This document shows positions 1 to 7,324 of a stretch of DNA of 64,000 nt, piece after piece; the first letter of the stretch is position 1; each line of letters begins with the position of its first letter. The stretch lies in assembly GCF_900177325.1 (NCBI RefSeq), contig NZ_FXBL01000004.1, positions 1,178,001-1,242,000 on the forward strand, in the 5' to 3' direction. The DNA is from Mesorhizobium australicum (GTDB lineage: Bacteria; Pseudomonadota; Alphaproteobacteria; Rhizobiales; Rhizobiaceae). Both the position numbers and the translations under genes were made by a program. The notes beneath the pieces are model-generated. The model was not told the origin of the DNA, did not search any database, and saw only the letters and a program-made list of their open reading frames with translations.

Positions 1-2
1 AG

Positions 3-299
3 ATCACCGGGCCATTCGAAGTGAAGGAAGTGGCGACCGTCTACGGCATGATAACGGACATGGCCGTGGTGCACAGAGGTGGTCGGCTGGACCTGCACGG
101 ATTGATTGCAGGCGAGCTGGTGGTTGAGGCCGGCGGCGTAGCGTTCATACACGGCATGGTCAGCGGCCTGATGCGAAACGAAGGCCAAGCGGTTGTTCTC
201 GGCATGGTCGATCACATTGTGACAGGACCAAGCGGCAATACCGATATCAGGGCGGGAGCACTGGTCAAATCTCACCAGAGGCTCGACGATCTAGCCTAG
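3..299 (+). CDS. Bactofilin-like beta-helix repeat protein, 5' end off the window
   Basis: The frame is open to the left edge, so the true start is probably outside; an internal GTG at 21 gives 92 aa. The visible protein is built of short repeats of about 18-20 residues with recurring hydrophobic-Gly patterns (VYGMI, DLHGLIAGELVVEAGG, FIHGMVSG, VLGMV). This spacing is typical of the right-handed beta-helix of bactofilin-type polymer-forming proteins. There is no signal peptide or membrane segment in the visible part. It is convergent with the phage-like genes to its right and is probably a neighbouring gene rather than part of that operon. The family call is from repeat pattern only; a pentapeptide or hexapeptide-repeat protein is the main alternative. 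Confidence 0.5.
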   Translation: MTGPFEVKEVATVYGMITDMAVVHRGGRLDLHGLIAGELVVEAGGVAFIHGMVSGLMRNEGQAVVLGMVDHIVTGPSGNTDIRAGALVKSHQRLDDLA

Positions 300-350
300 G
301 ACGAAAAGCAGGATGAACCCGCACGCGGCATAGAAAGCCAGGTGGGCCAT
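291..350 (-). CDS. Possible 19-aa membrane micro-ORF
   Basis: An ATG at 350 on the minus strand opens a 19-residue frame that starts MAHLAFYAACG and ends ILLFVLG. It is almost wholly hydrophobic and could span a membrane. It follows another hydrophobic micro-ORF by only six bases and overlaps the 3' end of the convergent gene. Small membrane peptides after tail-fibre genes can be lysis or anchoring proteins, but nothing here proves translation. Confidence 0.22.
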   Translation of the reverse strand: MAHLAFYAACGFILLFVLG

Positions 351-356
351 GGCTTC

Positions 357-452
357 CTAGCTCAGGAATAGGATGTAGCACGCCACAGTTAAGCCAGCCG
401 CTACGGTGGCGTGCGGGTATGGTACCAGTGCCTCGCACCAAAGCAGCGTCAA
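357..452 (-). CDS. Possible 31-aa membrane micro-ORF coupled to the gene before it
   Basis: A TTG at 452-450 overlaps the TGA stop (451-449) of the preceding 92-aa gene, as expected for translational coupling. The frame gives 31 residues ending in a hydrophobic stretch (GLTVACYILFLS) that could be a single membrane helix. A 9-bp inverted repeat lies inside it. A non-ATG start and very small size keep confidence low. Confidence 0.25.
   Translation of the reverse strand: MTLLWCEALVPYPHATVAAGLTVACYILFLS
378..414. other. Perfect 9-bp stem-loop
   Basis: GCACGCCAC at 378-386 is repeated as its reverse complement at 406-414 around a 19-nt loop. It sits between convergent transcription units and could act as a bidirectional terminator or mRNA 3' stabiliser, although no T-run follows on either strand. 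Confidence 0.4.
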
Positions 453-727
453 AGGCTCCGCCGCGCTAGCTGAGCGGCAAGGAAGTCGAGCCGTTCCTGT
501 TCAATCTGTTCGTCTCTGGCCTGTCTGGCCGCCGCGCGCGAGCCGTCAGCGTCCAAGGCGGCTTCCTCCCGCCGTCGTAGCTCCGACTGCCAGTAAGCCG
601 CCTGAGCGGCTGCGCGCGATTGCTTTTCAGCAAGAATTGCCGCCGTCCGGCGACGTTCTTTCGCCGCTGCGGCTAGGCACCGGGAAGAGGCATAGGCGAA
701 AGCCTTTGTGATCCGCCCCAAATTCAT
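449..727 (-). CDS. Small alanine/arginine-rich coiled-coil phage-region protein
   Basis: The gene starts at ATG 727, five bases after the TAG of the tail-fibre-like gene, and gives 92 aa. It is rich in Ala, Arg, Gln and Glu in a heptad-like pattern (AAAKERRRTAAILAEKQ, then REEAALDADG), so most of the chain is predicted helical or coiled-coil. No signal peptide or known motif is visible. Its place directly behind the tail-fibre-like gene suggests a virion accessory, chaperone or lysis-associated role. That is positional inference only. The longer frame beginning at 1015 is only open because it runs antisense through the upstream gene. Confidence 0.55.
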   Translation of the reverse strand: MNLGRITKAFAYASSRCLAAAAKERRRTAAILAEKQSRAAAQAAYWQSELRRREEAALDADGSRAAARQARDEQIEQERLDFLAAQLARRSL

Positions 728-732
728 TGAAA

Positions 733-2055
733 CTAAGCCGTCTCGTACGTGCCGGAAAGATAGATGGTCTCGCCCGATGCGACGGGATAGGCGTTGTTCG
801 CCAGGACAATACTGACATAGGTTCCGTTGGCGACGATCTGACCAAAAACCGGGACGCCCGTATTGAGGTTTCGGCCAAGCCAATGCGCCGTGAACACTCC
901 CGATCCCGAGGCCGTCGCGGGAAGCGTGAAGCGAAGCGCCCCAGCCCCTGTCCCGTTGTTGGTGATGGTCGCCACGATCGACACAAACCGCATCTTGTCG
1001 GCAAGCTGCGTCCAACGGCCCAAAACGGAGGAGGTTGTGATCGTCCCGCTAGAGGCTGTCGCGGTGGGCGTGTAATTGACCGGGACCGGACTCGCAGGAG
1101 AAACGATAGCCCCGCCCGAGTCCGCGATCGTCAGGACGCCAGACGCCACTTTCATCGTGACGTAATTGGCGGGATTGTCGAACTCGAAGAGGATCAGAGC
1201 CGCATCCGAGGTGCGCTGTAGCACTTGATTCTTGCCCTTGTGAGCGAGCCGCAGGCCATAATCCCAACCGGCGGGAGCATTGCTGAAGCCGTAGAACGCC
1301 GTGCCGCCCTCCCCAACGGTCTTTGCGGCGTTGTATCCATATTCGCCGCCGTCTCGGTCATTGACGACACCGATCTGAATTTGCATCTGATGCTTTGCGG
1401 CGAAAGAAACCGGATCGACGGACTGAGTGGTTGCCTCGGCAAACGCCGCAAAGCCGTTGATGATAGCGCCATTGCCAAGAATGGCGGCGGCATCACCGTT
1501 CACCTGTCGAAAAGTGAGCAGCGTCGTGTCTATTTCACCGTCAGCAGCAGCGGTTGACGGATATCCTGCCTTAAATGCGGCGGCCGAAAACGTGTAGCCG
1601 GCACGCGCAGGACCGCTTTCGGCACCTGACCCGGAATTGACCTGCTGAAGATGAAGCAGCGACTTCGCGGTCGTGTGCTCTTCTGTCAGTTCACCGGAGA
1701 TCTTGATTGCCGCGTCCGCATTGTTGGCGGTCGCGGCATAGTAAGCCGCTTGCTTGTCATACTGAACGGCTGTCTTGATGATTTCGCGCTCTAGATTTTC
1801 GAGCTTTTCCACCGCCGTGGCGTGACCGCTGTCGGATATAGAATCCACGACCAAAACATAGGGCTCGACCGCTCCGGCCTCAGGTGAGACGAAGATCAGA
1901 TCATAGATGCGCAGCCCATGATCTTTTGCGTTCTGAAAATAGTCCGTTCCGAGCAGAACGTCCCCGTTGTCGTCCGACTGGTAGTCGAACCACCGCATAC
2001 CGTTCTCGCCGATGGGCTGTACGACAAGGCTCAGTCTGTCCGGATTGAATGCCAC
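733..2055 (-). CDS. Phage tail-fibre/receptor-binding-like structural protein
   Basis: A 440-aa protein. The first 100 residues form a compact domain (VVQPIGENGMRWFDYQ, then LLGTDYFQNAK, then YDLIFVSP) of a type met in prophage proteins of this group. Residues of roughly 70-110 are helical (EKLENLEREIIKTAVQ). The C-terminal third is rich in Gly, Ser, Thr and Val with alternating hydrophobics (TATASSGTITTSS, TLPATASGSG), as in trimeric beta-rich fibre tips. There is no signal peptide. It is the largest gene in the element and lies near the end of the virion block, where fibres are usually encoded. The exact role (fibre, spike or minor tail protein) cannot be decided from sequence alone. Confidence 0.6.
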   Translation of the reverse strand: MAFNPDRLSLVVQPIGENGMRWFDYQSDDNGDVLLGTDYFQNAKDHGLRIYDLIFVSPEAGAVEPYVLVVDSISDSGHATAVEKLENLEREIIKTAVQYDKQAAYYAATANNADAAIKISGELTEEHTTAKSLLHLQQVNSGSGAESGPARAGYTFSAAAFKAGYPSTAAADGEIDTTLLTFRQVNGDAAAILGNGAIINGFAAFAEATTQSVDPVSFAAKHQMQIQIGVVNDRDGGEYGYNAAKTVGEGGTAFYGFSNAPAGWDYGLRLAHKGKNQVLQRTSDAALILFEFDNPANYVTMKVASGVLTIADSGGAIVSPASPVPVNYTPTATASSGTITTSSVLGRWTQLADKMRFVSIVATITNNGTGAGALRFTLPATASGSGVFTAHWLGRNLNTGVPVFGQIVANGTYVSIVLANNAYPVASGETIYLSGTYETA

Positions 2056-2139
2056 GTGAGGCTCCTTCTAAGGGACTGGCGCGTCATCACGACGGGCCGG
2101 GAGCGCTTGCCTAAGGCGCTGATTGATGTTGCCGCTCGG

Positions 2140-2925
2140 CTATCCGAACGGTCTGAGCGAATTACTCTCCAAGATGTTTTGCTGCTGATATTCCTTCAGA
2201 CGACGCTTGCCCCGACGCTTCAGATAGCCAGGCGACGCGACCTCCCTCATCGAGTTGAGGAAGAGGTAGTCAAGCGCCGGTCGGACATAGAAGAGGTTGG
2301 CCGGGTAGTAGGGATTGTTGCTGACCAGGAACTGGAGCAAATCGTCTATCGGTGCCCGCTTGTCGTCGCCGGTTAGCTTTCCAGCAGCAGCGTCTCGCGC
2401 CTTCAGGAACGTCTCAATGAAGTCCGCCGCTGAGCCGATCGTTGGGCCTGCCGCCGTTTCGAGGATGGAGCCCATAGAAAAGAATGCGGATTCCGCCGAC
2501 GGCCGCCAGTCAGGATTGATTGCTGGCAGAGGTGCGGTAGCCTGGATAAAGGGTAGGATCAGCGACAGAGCAAAGTCAGTCGCTTCCGGCCCTTCCTCTT
2601 CAAGCCTGGTGACAGAGGAGACACGGTGCATCGCGTCAATGCGGCTCTCCGGTAGGACCAAAATCCCCGGCGGGGCGAGAAGGCCTAGAAGGTGTACGGG
2701 CTCGCCATCAGGAAGCGCTTCACGGCCCAGATAGATCTTCACAATGCCTGAAATGCCACGGTCATGCGCATAGCCAAAATACGGATCGCTGCCCGATACC
2801 GGGCGCATGACGATCGTGACGAGATCGCCAGCGCAAATCTCCGCTGTCGAATCAGCTTTCAGATACGAACCATCCGGAACAAGCCCGGAAAGACAGCGAC
2901 CGCGACCGAAGAATTCATACTCCAT
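2140..2925 (-). CDS. Phage virion-associated protein, possible internal/ejection protein fragment
   Basis: Start chosen at ATG 2925, which overlaps the preceding stop as ATGA, giving 261 aa. The first 100 residues look like a small beta-domain (FGRGRCLSGLVPDGS, DLVTIVMRPVSG). The C-terminal end has the pattern NPYYPANLFYVRPALDYLFL followed by a basic Arg/Lys/Gln-rich tail. From memory, that arrangement resembles the extreme C-terminus of large internal virion proteins of podovirus-like prophages in related bacteria. If so, this is a much shortened version or a piece of a longer partner. No enzymatic motif is seen. Tight coupling to both neighbours supports a shared virion operon. Confidence 0.5.
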   Translation of the reverse strand: MEYEFFGRGRCLSGLVPDGSYLKADSTAEICAGDLVTIVMRPVSGSDPYFGYAHDRGISGIVKIYLGREALPDGEPVHLLGLLAPPGILVLPESRIDAMHRVSSVTRLEEEGPEATDFALSLILPFIQATAPLPAINPDWRPSAESAFFSMGSILETAAGPTIGSAADFIETFLKARDAAAGKLTGDDKRAPIDDLLQFLVSNNPYYPANLFYVRPALDYLFLNSMREVASPGYLKRRGKRRLKEYQQQNILESNSLRPFG

Positions 2926-3662
2926 CAGCGCACCATCGCTTTCATGACGGCCTTGATCTGCCCTTTCGGCAGGGCATCGAACCAATCGCCGAAGTCGTCC
3001 CTGTCGATGACATCAAGCGCCTCGAACAGACGGCGGGCGCGCTCGCGGACAACGGCGATGTTATGCGGCGCGTCGTGACCCCATTCCTTCACCAGGTCGC
3101 GCCCTACATCGGTCGAGGTAAATTCCGCGACGAGATCCTGCGATGCCGGCCTGACAAACGTCGGCTTGCCGGTGGCAAGGGCGTTGTAGATCGCATAGCG
3201 GCACTCATCGGATAGCGCGCGGTCGAACCTCTCCATAAAGGCGCGCTGCTCGCGGCGGGTCTCCAACGTTTCCACCATCGCGGCGGCGGACCGCTGAGCA
3301 TTCACGTACATTGGGCGGAAGCCGAAACCTTCCCACTCCTGCACAAGCCGGAGCCCTGCCGAGGATCGGGAAAGTTCGTTACGGCCGTCCTGCCAATCCA
3401 TCGGCGCTACGGGATTCACCGAATCCGGGTCCGCCGCCGCCTGTTCGGCAACAAGGATGGCTTCGTATTCTCTATTCAGCCCGTCCCGGAAATAAGCGTT
3501 GATGTCGGTGCTCATCACACGCTCGATTTCCGCTTTGCGGGCAGCACTCGGCACAGAGCCGGAGGCAGTCGGCCGCGCCGGAGCGCCACCCGCAAAGCTA
3601 TCCGTCGCGCCACCTATGCCCGCGCCGGAATTCCGATCGAAAGGGACGAGTTCGTTGCTCAT
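2925..3662 (-). CDS. Phage-region protein of unknown function (245 aa)
   Basis: The start at ATG 3662 overlaps the stop of the upstream gene (ATGA) and the stop overlaps the next start in the same way, so the gene sits inside a chain of translationally coupled cistrons. The N-terminal 40 residues are low-complexity (Gly, Ala, Ser and Pro rich). The remainder is mostly helical and charged, with segments such as REQRAFMERFDRALSDECR and ARRLFEALDVIDRDDFGDWF. There are no membrane segments, zinc motifs or nucleotide-binding loops. I do not recognise the family. A structural or scaffold-like role in the virion is suggested by context only. Confidence 0.5.
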   Translation of the reverse strand: MSNELVPFDRNSGAGIGGATDSFAGGAPARPTASGSVPSAARKAEIERVMSTDINAYFRDGLNREYEAILVAEQAAADPDSVNPVAPMDWQDGRNELSRSSAGLRLVQEWEGFGFRPMYVNAQRSAAAMVETLETRREQRAFMERFDRALSDECRYAIYNALATGKPTFVRPASQDLVAEFTSTDVGRDLVKEWGHDAPHNIAVVRERARRLFEALDVIDRDDFGDWFDALPKGQIKAVMKAMVR

Positions 3663-4126
3663 CAGGCGGCTCGCGACGGATATTGCTGAAACAGAAGCCG
3701 CTCGGCATGCTGCGGATTCACCGCGCCCCGCGCCACGATATGCCCATCGCGGATGCGCTCGACGCCATAGTCGCCGCCGAGCCATACGACGCGATACGTT
3801 CCGTCATTCAGCAGGGCATCGAAGCGCGCCGGCATGCTGATGACCTTGATACCGCCAAGCACTGCCTTCTTCTGGTCGGCATCGACCACGCGGGCCTCTG
3901 CACACCAACTCTCGTCAAAGGCCACGACAAGCACCTTGTCGAACTTGCGCAGGCTCCAGCGACTCCCCTGCACCTTGGCCCAGATGCCAGGTTCCTTGAG
4001 ATCGTCGGCGACATAGCCATCCGGGAGACGGACAAGGACTTCCTTCCACACATGGCCCGCCGCCTGGAGCGACACGCTATTGGCCTGGATCTCCGGCAAC
4101 TTGGCCGTCTCTGCTGTATTCGTCAT
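3662..4126 (-). CDS. Phage-region protein of unknown function (154 aa)
   Basis: A 154-aa soluble protein starting at ATG 4126, three bases after the previous stop. It looks alpha/beta with several Trp and Val-rich strands (EVLVRLPDGYVADDL, KVLVVAFDESWCAEARVV, YRVVWLGGDYGVERI). The C-terminus reads QHAERLLFQQYPSRAA. No domain is recognised. Coupled start and stop codons place it in the same unit as its neighbours, and a head-tail connector or minor virion role is possible but unproved. Confidence 0.5.
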   Translation of the reverse strand: MTNTAETAKLPEIQANSVSLQAAGHVWKEVLVRLPDGYVADDLKEPGIWAKVQGSRWSLRKFDKVLVVAFDESWCAEARVVDADQKKAVLGGIKVISMPARFDALLNDGTYRVVWLGGDYGVERIRDGHIVARGAVNPQHAERLLFQQYPSRAA

Positions 4127-4128
4127 GG

Positions 4129-4710
4129 CTATACCTCGTCTGGGAGTGAGCGTTTCAGGATGGCGCGTTCAGCATCGATCCAAGAGCCGAACCAGTGCGC
4201 GGCGGGATCGGGCGGCGGAGGCCAGTTCAGCGGGCCGTAGCGGTTTGTGTGACCCGTTAAAGGACGCATCGCCACCGACATGCGGCGCGACAGGCGCTCC
4301 TCCAGCGTGTTGCCGTGCAGCGCAGCGGGAGAGCCTATGCCAAGCACGGTCGCCTGCTGGTTCAGTTCCTCGGCATGCTCGCGAACCTGCTTCAGGGCGA
4401 TGGCCATTTCGCGGGATGCCTTCTCCGCACTATCGATGGCGGCAAGGTAACGCTTCACGCTCTTTGCCATCTTCAGTCGCGTGGCGGCCCGCTGGGCCTG
4501 GAGAGCCTGCGCAGTGGCCTCACGGCTGCGGCGGGCGCGGAGGCCTTCGGCATCAGCGATGCGGTCCAGTTCCCGCTCAGCGGCGACGAGGAGGCTATCG
4601 TCAAACTCCAGCCCGTCCAGGGCGGCGGCGGCACGCTGGTCGCGGAGGTCTTCGACACGCTGGGCAGCAGCATCGCGTTGGGTCGAGAGGTCGTCAGAAA
4701 TCACGGACAA
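4129..4710 (-). CDS. Coiled-coil phage-region protein (193 aa)
   Basis: Residues 1 to about 125 are almost continuously helical and rich in Ala, Glu, Arg and Gln (RDAAAQRVEDLRDQRAAA, AERELDRIADAEGLRARR), consistent with a long coiled coil. The C-terminal 60 residues are Pro/Trp rich (NWPPPPDPAAHWFGSW). There are no membrane segments. The start at ATG 4710 overlaps the end of the upstream gene by 17 nt. Such proteins in phage operons are often scaffolds, small-terminase partners or tail-length factors; the sequence does not choose between these. Confidence 0.5.
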   Translation of the reverse strand: MSVISDDLSTQRDAAAQRVEDLRDQRAAAALDGLEFDDSLLVAAERELDRIADAEGLRARRSREATAQALQAQRAATRLKMAKSVKRYLAAIDSAEKASREMAIALKQVREHAEELNQQATVLGIGSPAALHGNTLEERLSRRMSVAMRPLTGHTNRYGPLNWPPPPDPAAHWFGSWIDAERAILKRSLPDEV

Positions 4711-5389
4711 CGGGCTCCAGCTTGGGGGTGAAGAAGGTGGTACGCGGCCACCGGGCGGTGTAGGCGTCGCGCCAGCTCTGAGGAGTGAAGCCCATCAATT
4801 GGAACACACGGGCGGCATCTCCGGTGATCGGCTCCCCCTTGGCGTCGGCGATAGACGCCTCGGTCATGATGTGTGCGACGCGACGGACAAACTCGTTGTC
4901 GGTCATTTCTTCGCCGCTGCGGGCATGAACCAGCGTGGCCGGATCAGTATCCCCCACGCCGATACCGTTGGCCTGGGCATACTCATCCCAGCGAACGAAA
5001 CCGCCTCTGTCTGCCGTGCCTTCGATCGTCTTGCCGCCGGACCTGCCACGCTCGGGCGCATCACGAAGCCCAAGGCTTTCGAGAGTGCGCCGTAGGGCCT
5101 CGGTCGTCTGGCGATAGGCGGCCAGGGTTTCCGGGTCCGACTTCCCGGCTTCCGCAAATGACGCCTCGCTGCGTTCCAACTCGACTGTGAGGCTTGCCGC
5201 GCGGGCGATGAGTGACACCTGCATTCCGGACGGCTCGCCAATGTCGGCGGCATAGGTCTCGGCCAATTCCTTGTAGCGCCTGGCCCAGCGCGTGCGCCCA
5301 TCAACGCCCGACATCCCGCTTGCAATACGGGCCTGTCTCGGCTGTTCCGGCGCGATATCTTCGGCGATTGAGGCGGTGGTTTCGCCCAT
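4694..5389 (-). CDS. First gene of the virion block, possibly terminase-small-subunit-like
   Basis: A 231-aa soluble protein. The central part (TRWARRYKELAETYAADI, then ARAASLTVELERSEASF, then RRTLESLGL) is helical and matches a pattern I associate with short proteins encoded just before large terminases in rhizobial prophages. The C-terminal half contains FVRRVAHIMTEASI and a Trp-rich end. It is the promoter-proximal gene of the unit, with a long non-coding region upstream. The large-terminase gene expected next is not there, so the packaging role is only a guess; confidence refers to the gene being real. Confidence 0.5.
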   Translation of the reverse strand: MGETTASIAEDIAPEQPRQARIASGMSGVDGRTRWARRYKELAETYAADIGEPSGMQVSLIARAASLTVELERSEASFAEAGKSDPETLAAYRQTTEALRRTLESLGLRDAPERGRSGGKTIEGTADRGGFVRWDEYAQANGIGVGDTDPATLVHARSGEEMTDNEFVRRVAHIMTEASIADAKGEPITGDAARVFQLMGFTPQSWRDAYTARWPRTTFFTPKLEPVVRDF

Positions 5390-5803
5390 TCAAATGCGTC
5401 CTGTGTCCCATTTCATTTGTATGCTGAAACCACCCTAGAATGCAAGACGCAGTATAATAATCAACAAAATCAATATGTTTTGGCGGATGAATTCTCCGCC
5501 GAACTGTCAAAAACCGCGCAAATCAGTCGGTCAGACAGGGTGAATGCGGGCCGTGAACTAAAATGTTAGCGGCACGCTGTGGGGATAGAGCCGCATCCTT
5601 CGCGGTCTTTATGGCGTCGCAAAATCCTTAGCATTTGCTAGCAGCCGCGACTGTGCGTCCTGGCTCTCGCGTGCGTGCGCGCGCTTGGTCGCAAAGTCAG
5701 GTTTTGTCAGGTTCATCGAATGGCGCTGACGATCGCGATTACACTCCCCTCTCCTAAGCCCCGCGACTTCCGAGAGCTGCGACGGCAACGGTTGGCCGCA
5801 AAA
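5390..5803. promoter_or_regulatory. Non-coding stretch upstream of the virion block
   Basis: About 410 bases without a convincing gene. The part nearest the virion genes (5430-5480) is markedly AT-rich for this window (tattgattttgttgattat on the minus strand) and is the natural place for their promoter. I see no tRNA, and the frames through it are short and lack a plausible start. The repeat cluster begins at 5804. Confidence 0.4.
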
Positions 5804-5839
5804 GGTCTTGGTTTAGGTCTTGGTTTAGGTCTTGGTATG
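5804..5839. repeat. Three tandem 12-bp repeats
   Basis: GGTCTTGGTTTA occurs at 5804-5815 and 5816-5827, and a degenerate copy (GGTCTTGGTATG) at 5828-5839. They run directly into the first copy of a second, different repeat family. Short tandem repeats beside iterons are common in phage and plasmid origins. Confidence 0.85.
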
Positions 5840-5905
5840 TGGACACGGTGTTGAACGTGAAAAATCGGGTGTCGACACGGTGTATGCAGGGTGTGGACAC
5901 GGTGT
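5838..5905. repeat. Three iteron-like 14-bp repeats, candidate origin or operator
   Basis: TGTGGACACGGTGT occurs at 5838-5851 and 5892-5905, with a one-base variant TGTCGACACGGTGT at 5870-5883. The variant contains the palindrome GTGTCGACAC. Spacing between copies is 32 and 22 bp. The cluster lies against the 3' end of the replication-initiator-like gene, a typical position for a phage or satellite origin. An operator for a phage regulator is the alternative. Confidence 0.7.
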
Positions 5906-6426
5906 CATGTGGCCCGTTTCCGAAAGTAAGCGGTATTGAGCAAGCGATCGGTTCCGCTGGGCTGTTGAAGCCCCTCGATCTGTCTCCGGGTCGTTCTTTC
6001 GGCTTTTTCGAGCACTCGCTTTTCCTCCCGCTCTATGCGTAGGGCGTCGGCCTCTACGAATGCGGCCTCTGACTTTTCCCTAAGCCTGTCGCACTCGATT
6101 TCCGAGATGAACCGCATGGTACCCTTCGCGTGGTCCTTGTTCATGGGAGGATTGTGCCGGAACCATCTATCGATGAGTACATAGCCGCCCTCGAATTCGA
6201 TCATGCCCGCTTGGGCCACTTCCGTTCGCGCAGCGATGTAGATTTCAAGCGGCCAGCCGAGATCAGAACAGGCGTAACCATCGGGCAACATGTAGCAGCC
6301 GACCGAAGTCACGTGTGCGTTGGTGCAGAAATAGAGGAATGCGACCTTGCCCTTGTCTGAGAGGCCGGCAAATCGTGCCGACCTCCAGAGTGCAGGGCTT
6401 ACTTTTGAGAACTCCCGCGCGCTCAT
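5905..6426 (-). CDS. Phage replication-initiator-like protein (N-terminal helix-turn-helix type)
   Basis: Start at ATG 6426, overlapping the upstream stop (ATGA), gives 173 aa. The N-terminal 100 residues (ALWRSARFAGLSDKGKVAF, then GCYMLPDGYACSDLGW, then MIEFEGGYVLIDRWFRHNP) resemble the winged-helix domain at the start of phage replisome organisers of the DnaD/DnaT-like group. The rest is a charged helix (EIECDRLREKSEAAFVE) and a short basic tail. There is no ATPase or primase motif, so it would load host factors rather than unwind DNA. The iteron cluster begins where the gene ends, which supports an origin-binding role by position. A transcriptional regulator is the alternative. Confidence 0.6.
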   Translation of the reverse strand: MSAREFSKVSPALWRSARFAGLSDKGKVAFLYFCTNAHVTSVGCYMLPDGYACSDLGWPLEIYIAARTEVAQAGMIEFEGGYVLIDRWFRHNPPMNKDHAKGTMRFISEIECDRLREKSEAAFVEADALRIEREEKRVLEKAERTTRRQIEGLQQPSGTDRLLNTAYFRKRAT

Positions 6427-6662
6427 CCGGTCGCCTCGCATTTAAGGCGGCGATGCTCAGCCTTGTGGTGTGTCCGGCAAAGCCAGATGACATCCATCGG
6501 CCGGTCATAATCCGGGTGATGTGCTTCTGTGTCCGGATCTCCACATTCCTCGCATGCGCCTTGAATCACGAGGCCGCGTTTAACTGCGGATCGAAGGCAC
6601 TGATGAGCCCACGTCTGTTTCGGGTGCGCCTGTCGCCACTTGTGTTGCCGGGGATTCTTCAT
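6423..6662 (-). CDS. Small HNH-like/zinc-ribbon phage protein
   Basis: A 79-aa basic protein. It carries CEECG at residues 36-40, then EAHHPDYDRPMDVIWLC and THHKAEHRR. Two Cys pairs (CEEC and the single WLC) with His residues (HH, THH, EH) form a plausible zinc-bound HNH-like fold, and HHPDY is typical of the small HNH proteins of phages. It is coupled by ATGA overlap to the replication-initiator-like gene. It could be a nuclease, or a DNA-binding zinc protein that has lost activity. Confidence 0.65.
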   Translation of the reverse strand: MKNPRQHKWRQAHPKQTWAHQCLRSAVKRGLVIQGACEECGDPDTEAHHPDYDRPMDVIWLCRTHHKAEHRRLKCEATG

Positions 6663-6820
6663 GCGCAGGGCCTTCCCGTGTAGGCGAGGTCAGCGATAAC
6701 GAGCCCAAGCGGGAAGCTCACGGCGAACGTCCTGCAAATGCGTCTGGCTTGAAGTTCGCGGGTAGAGGCTGTATGTTCCGGGGTATCGAATGCTGTCCCG
6801 CTTCGAAACGTCCCCAGAGA

Positions 6821-6842
6821 GCCGCCCTTGCCCGAGGGCGGC
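6821..6842. terminator. GC-rich hairpin with short T-rich 3' flank (plus-strand sense)
   Basis: GCCGCCCT at 6821-6828 pairs perfectly with AGGGCGGC at 6835-6842 around a 6-nt loop, followed on the plus strand by tttcgacttt. It lies in the 190-base gap between two minus-strand genes, where I see no convincing gene. In the plus sense it resembles a Rho-independent terminator; in the minus sense it would be an intercistronic hairpin. Confidence 0.5.
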
Positions 6843-6851
6843 TTTCGACTT

Positions 6852-7040
6852 TCAGGAGGCTTCCGCATAGCGCGCCTCCCTGCGAAGCTGGTCCGCGCGG
6901 CGGATCGCTGCAACAGCGCCGGCCGGTGGAAGGCCGAACATGTCAGCCAGGAGCGGAACGGTCGGGCGGAGCCGCTTTTCCAGCGGCGTCTCAACAAGGT
7001 AGTGCGCCGCCGCTTCGATTGTCTCCGAGGCGCCGGTCAT
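6852..7040 (-). CDS. Small phage-region protein (62 aa)
   Basis: Starts at ATG 7040, overlapping the stop of the AlpA-type gene by ATGA. The protein is helical, with the segment TVPLLADMFGLPPAGAVAAI that resembles a helix-turn-helix-like or protein-interaction helix pair seen in small phage accessory proteins. There are no Cys or membrane segments. Coupling to the regulator suggests early expression. The family is not recognised. Confidence 0.55.
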   Translation of the reverse strand: MTGASETIEAAAHYLVETPLEKRLRPTVPLLADMFGLPPAGAVAAIRRADQLRREARYAEAS

Positions 7041-7234
7041 GCCGCCACCTTGTCGCGGGCGTCGATCCGCGCCTTCTGCCAGTCGGCAATTTCGGATTCC
7101 AGCCAGCCCACACGCTGACGGGACAGTGGAACGGGCTTAGGAAACCGATTGGCGGCCATCAACTCATAGATGGTCGACCGCGAGAGCCCGACGCGGGCCT
7201 CTACGTCCTTTCGCCTCAGAATGTTCGTGGTCAT
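7037..7234 (-). CDS. AlpA-family phage regulator (MerR-like helix-turn-helix)
   Basis: Start chosen at ATG 7234 (MTTNILRRKDVEARVG), giving 65 aa, the usual size of AlpA/excisionase-type proteins. LRRKDVEARVGLSRSTIYEL is a classical MerR-like HTH, followed by the wing FPKPVPLSRQRVGWLESEI and IADWQKAR, all typical of AlpA. Family members activate integrase or element excision genes, or act as recombination directionality factors. The gene lies between the integrase and the replication-type genes, as in phage satellites and integrative elements. A longer reading from 7282 adds 16 residues without homology and is disfavoured. Confidence 0.85.
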   Translation of the reverse strand: MTTNILRRKDVEARVGLSRSTIYELMAANRFPKPVPLSRQRVGWLESEIADWQKARIDARDKVAA

Positions 7235-7324
7235 TTTCGTCTCCGAACCGGGACCGGAATTGGTCCGCTGCGTTCGGAACATGGCGGATTGCCCCCCTAC
7301 GGAGCATCGGAGTTCAACGGAGCG

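Noticed and set aside
5804..5905. CRISPR array
   Set aside because: Repeats are 12 and 14 bases with no regular unique spacers and no cas gene nearby; tandem repeats and iterons explain them better.
5839..6042. A 67-codon plus-strand frame starting in the repeats
   Set aside because: It runs through iterons and antisense to the replicator-like gene, and has no ribosome-binding site.
6659..6997. A 112-codon minus-strand frame in the phage region
   Set aside because: It overlaps the better 62-aa gene in another register, and its sequence is Arg/Ser/Pro-rich with no known pattern.
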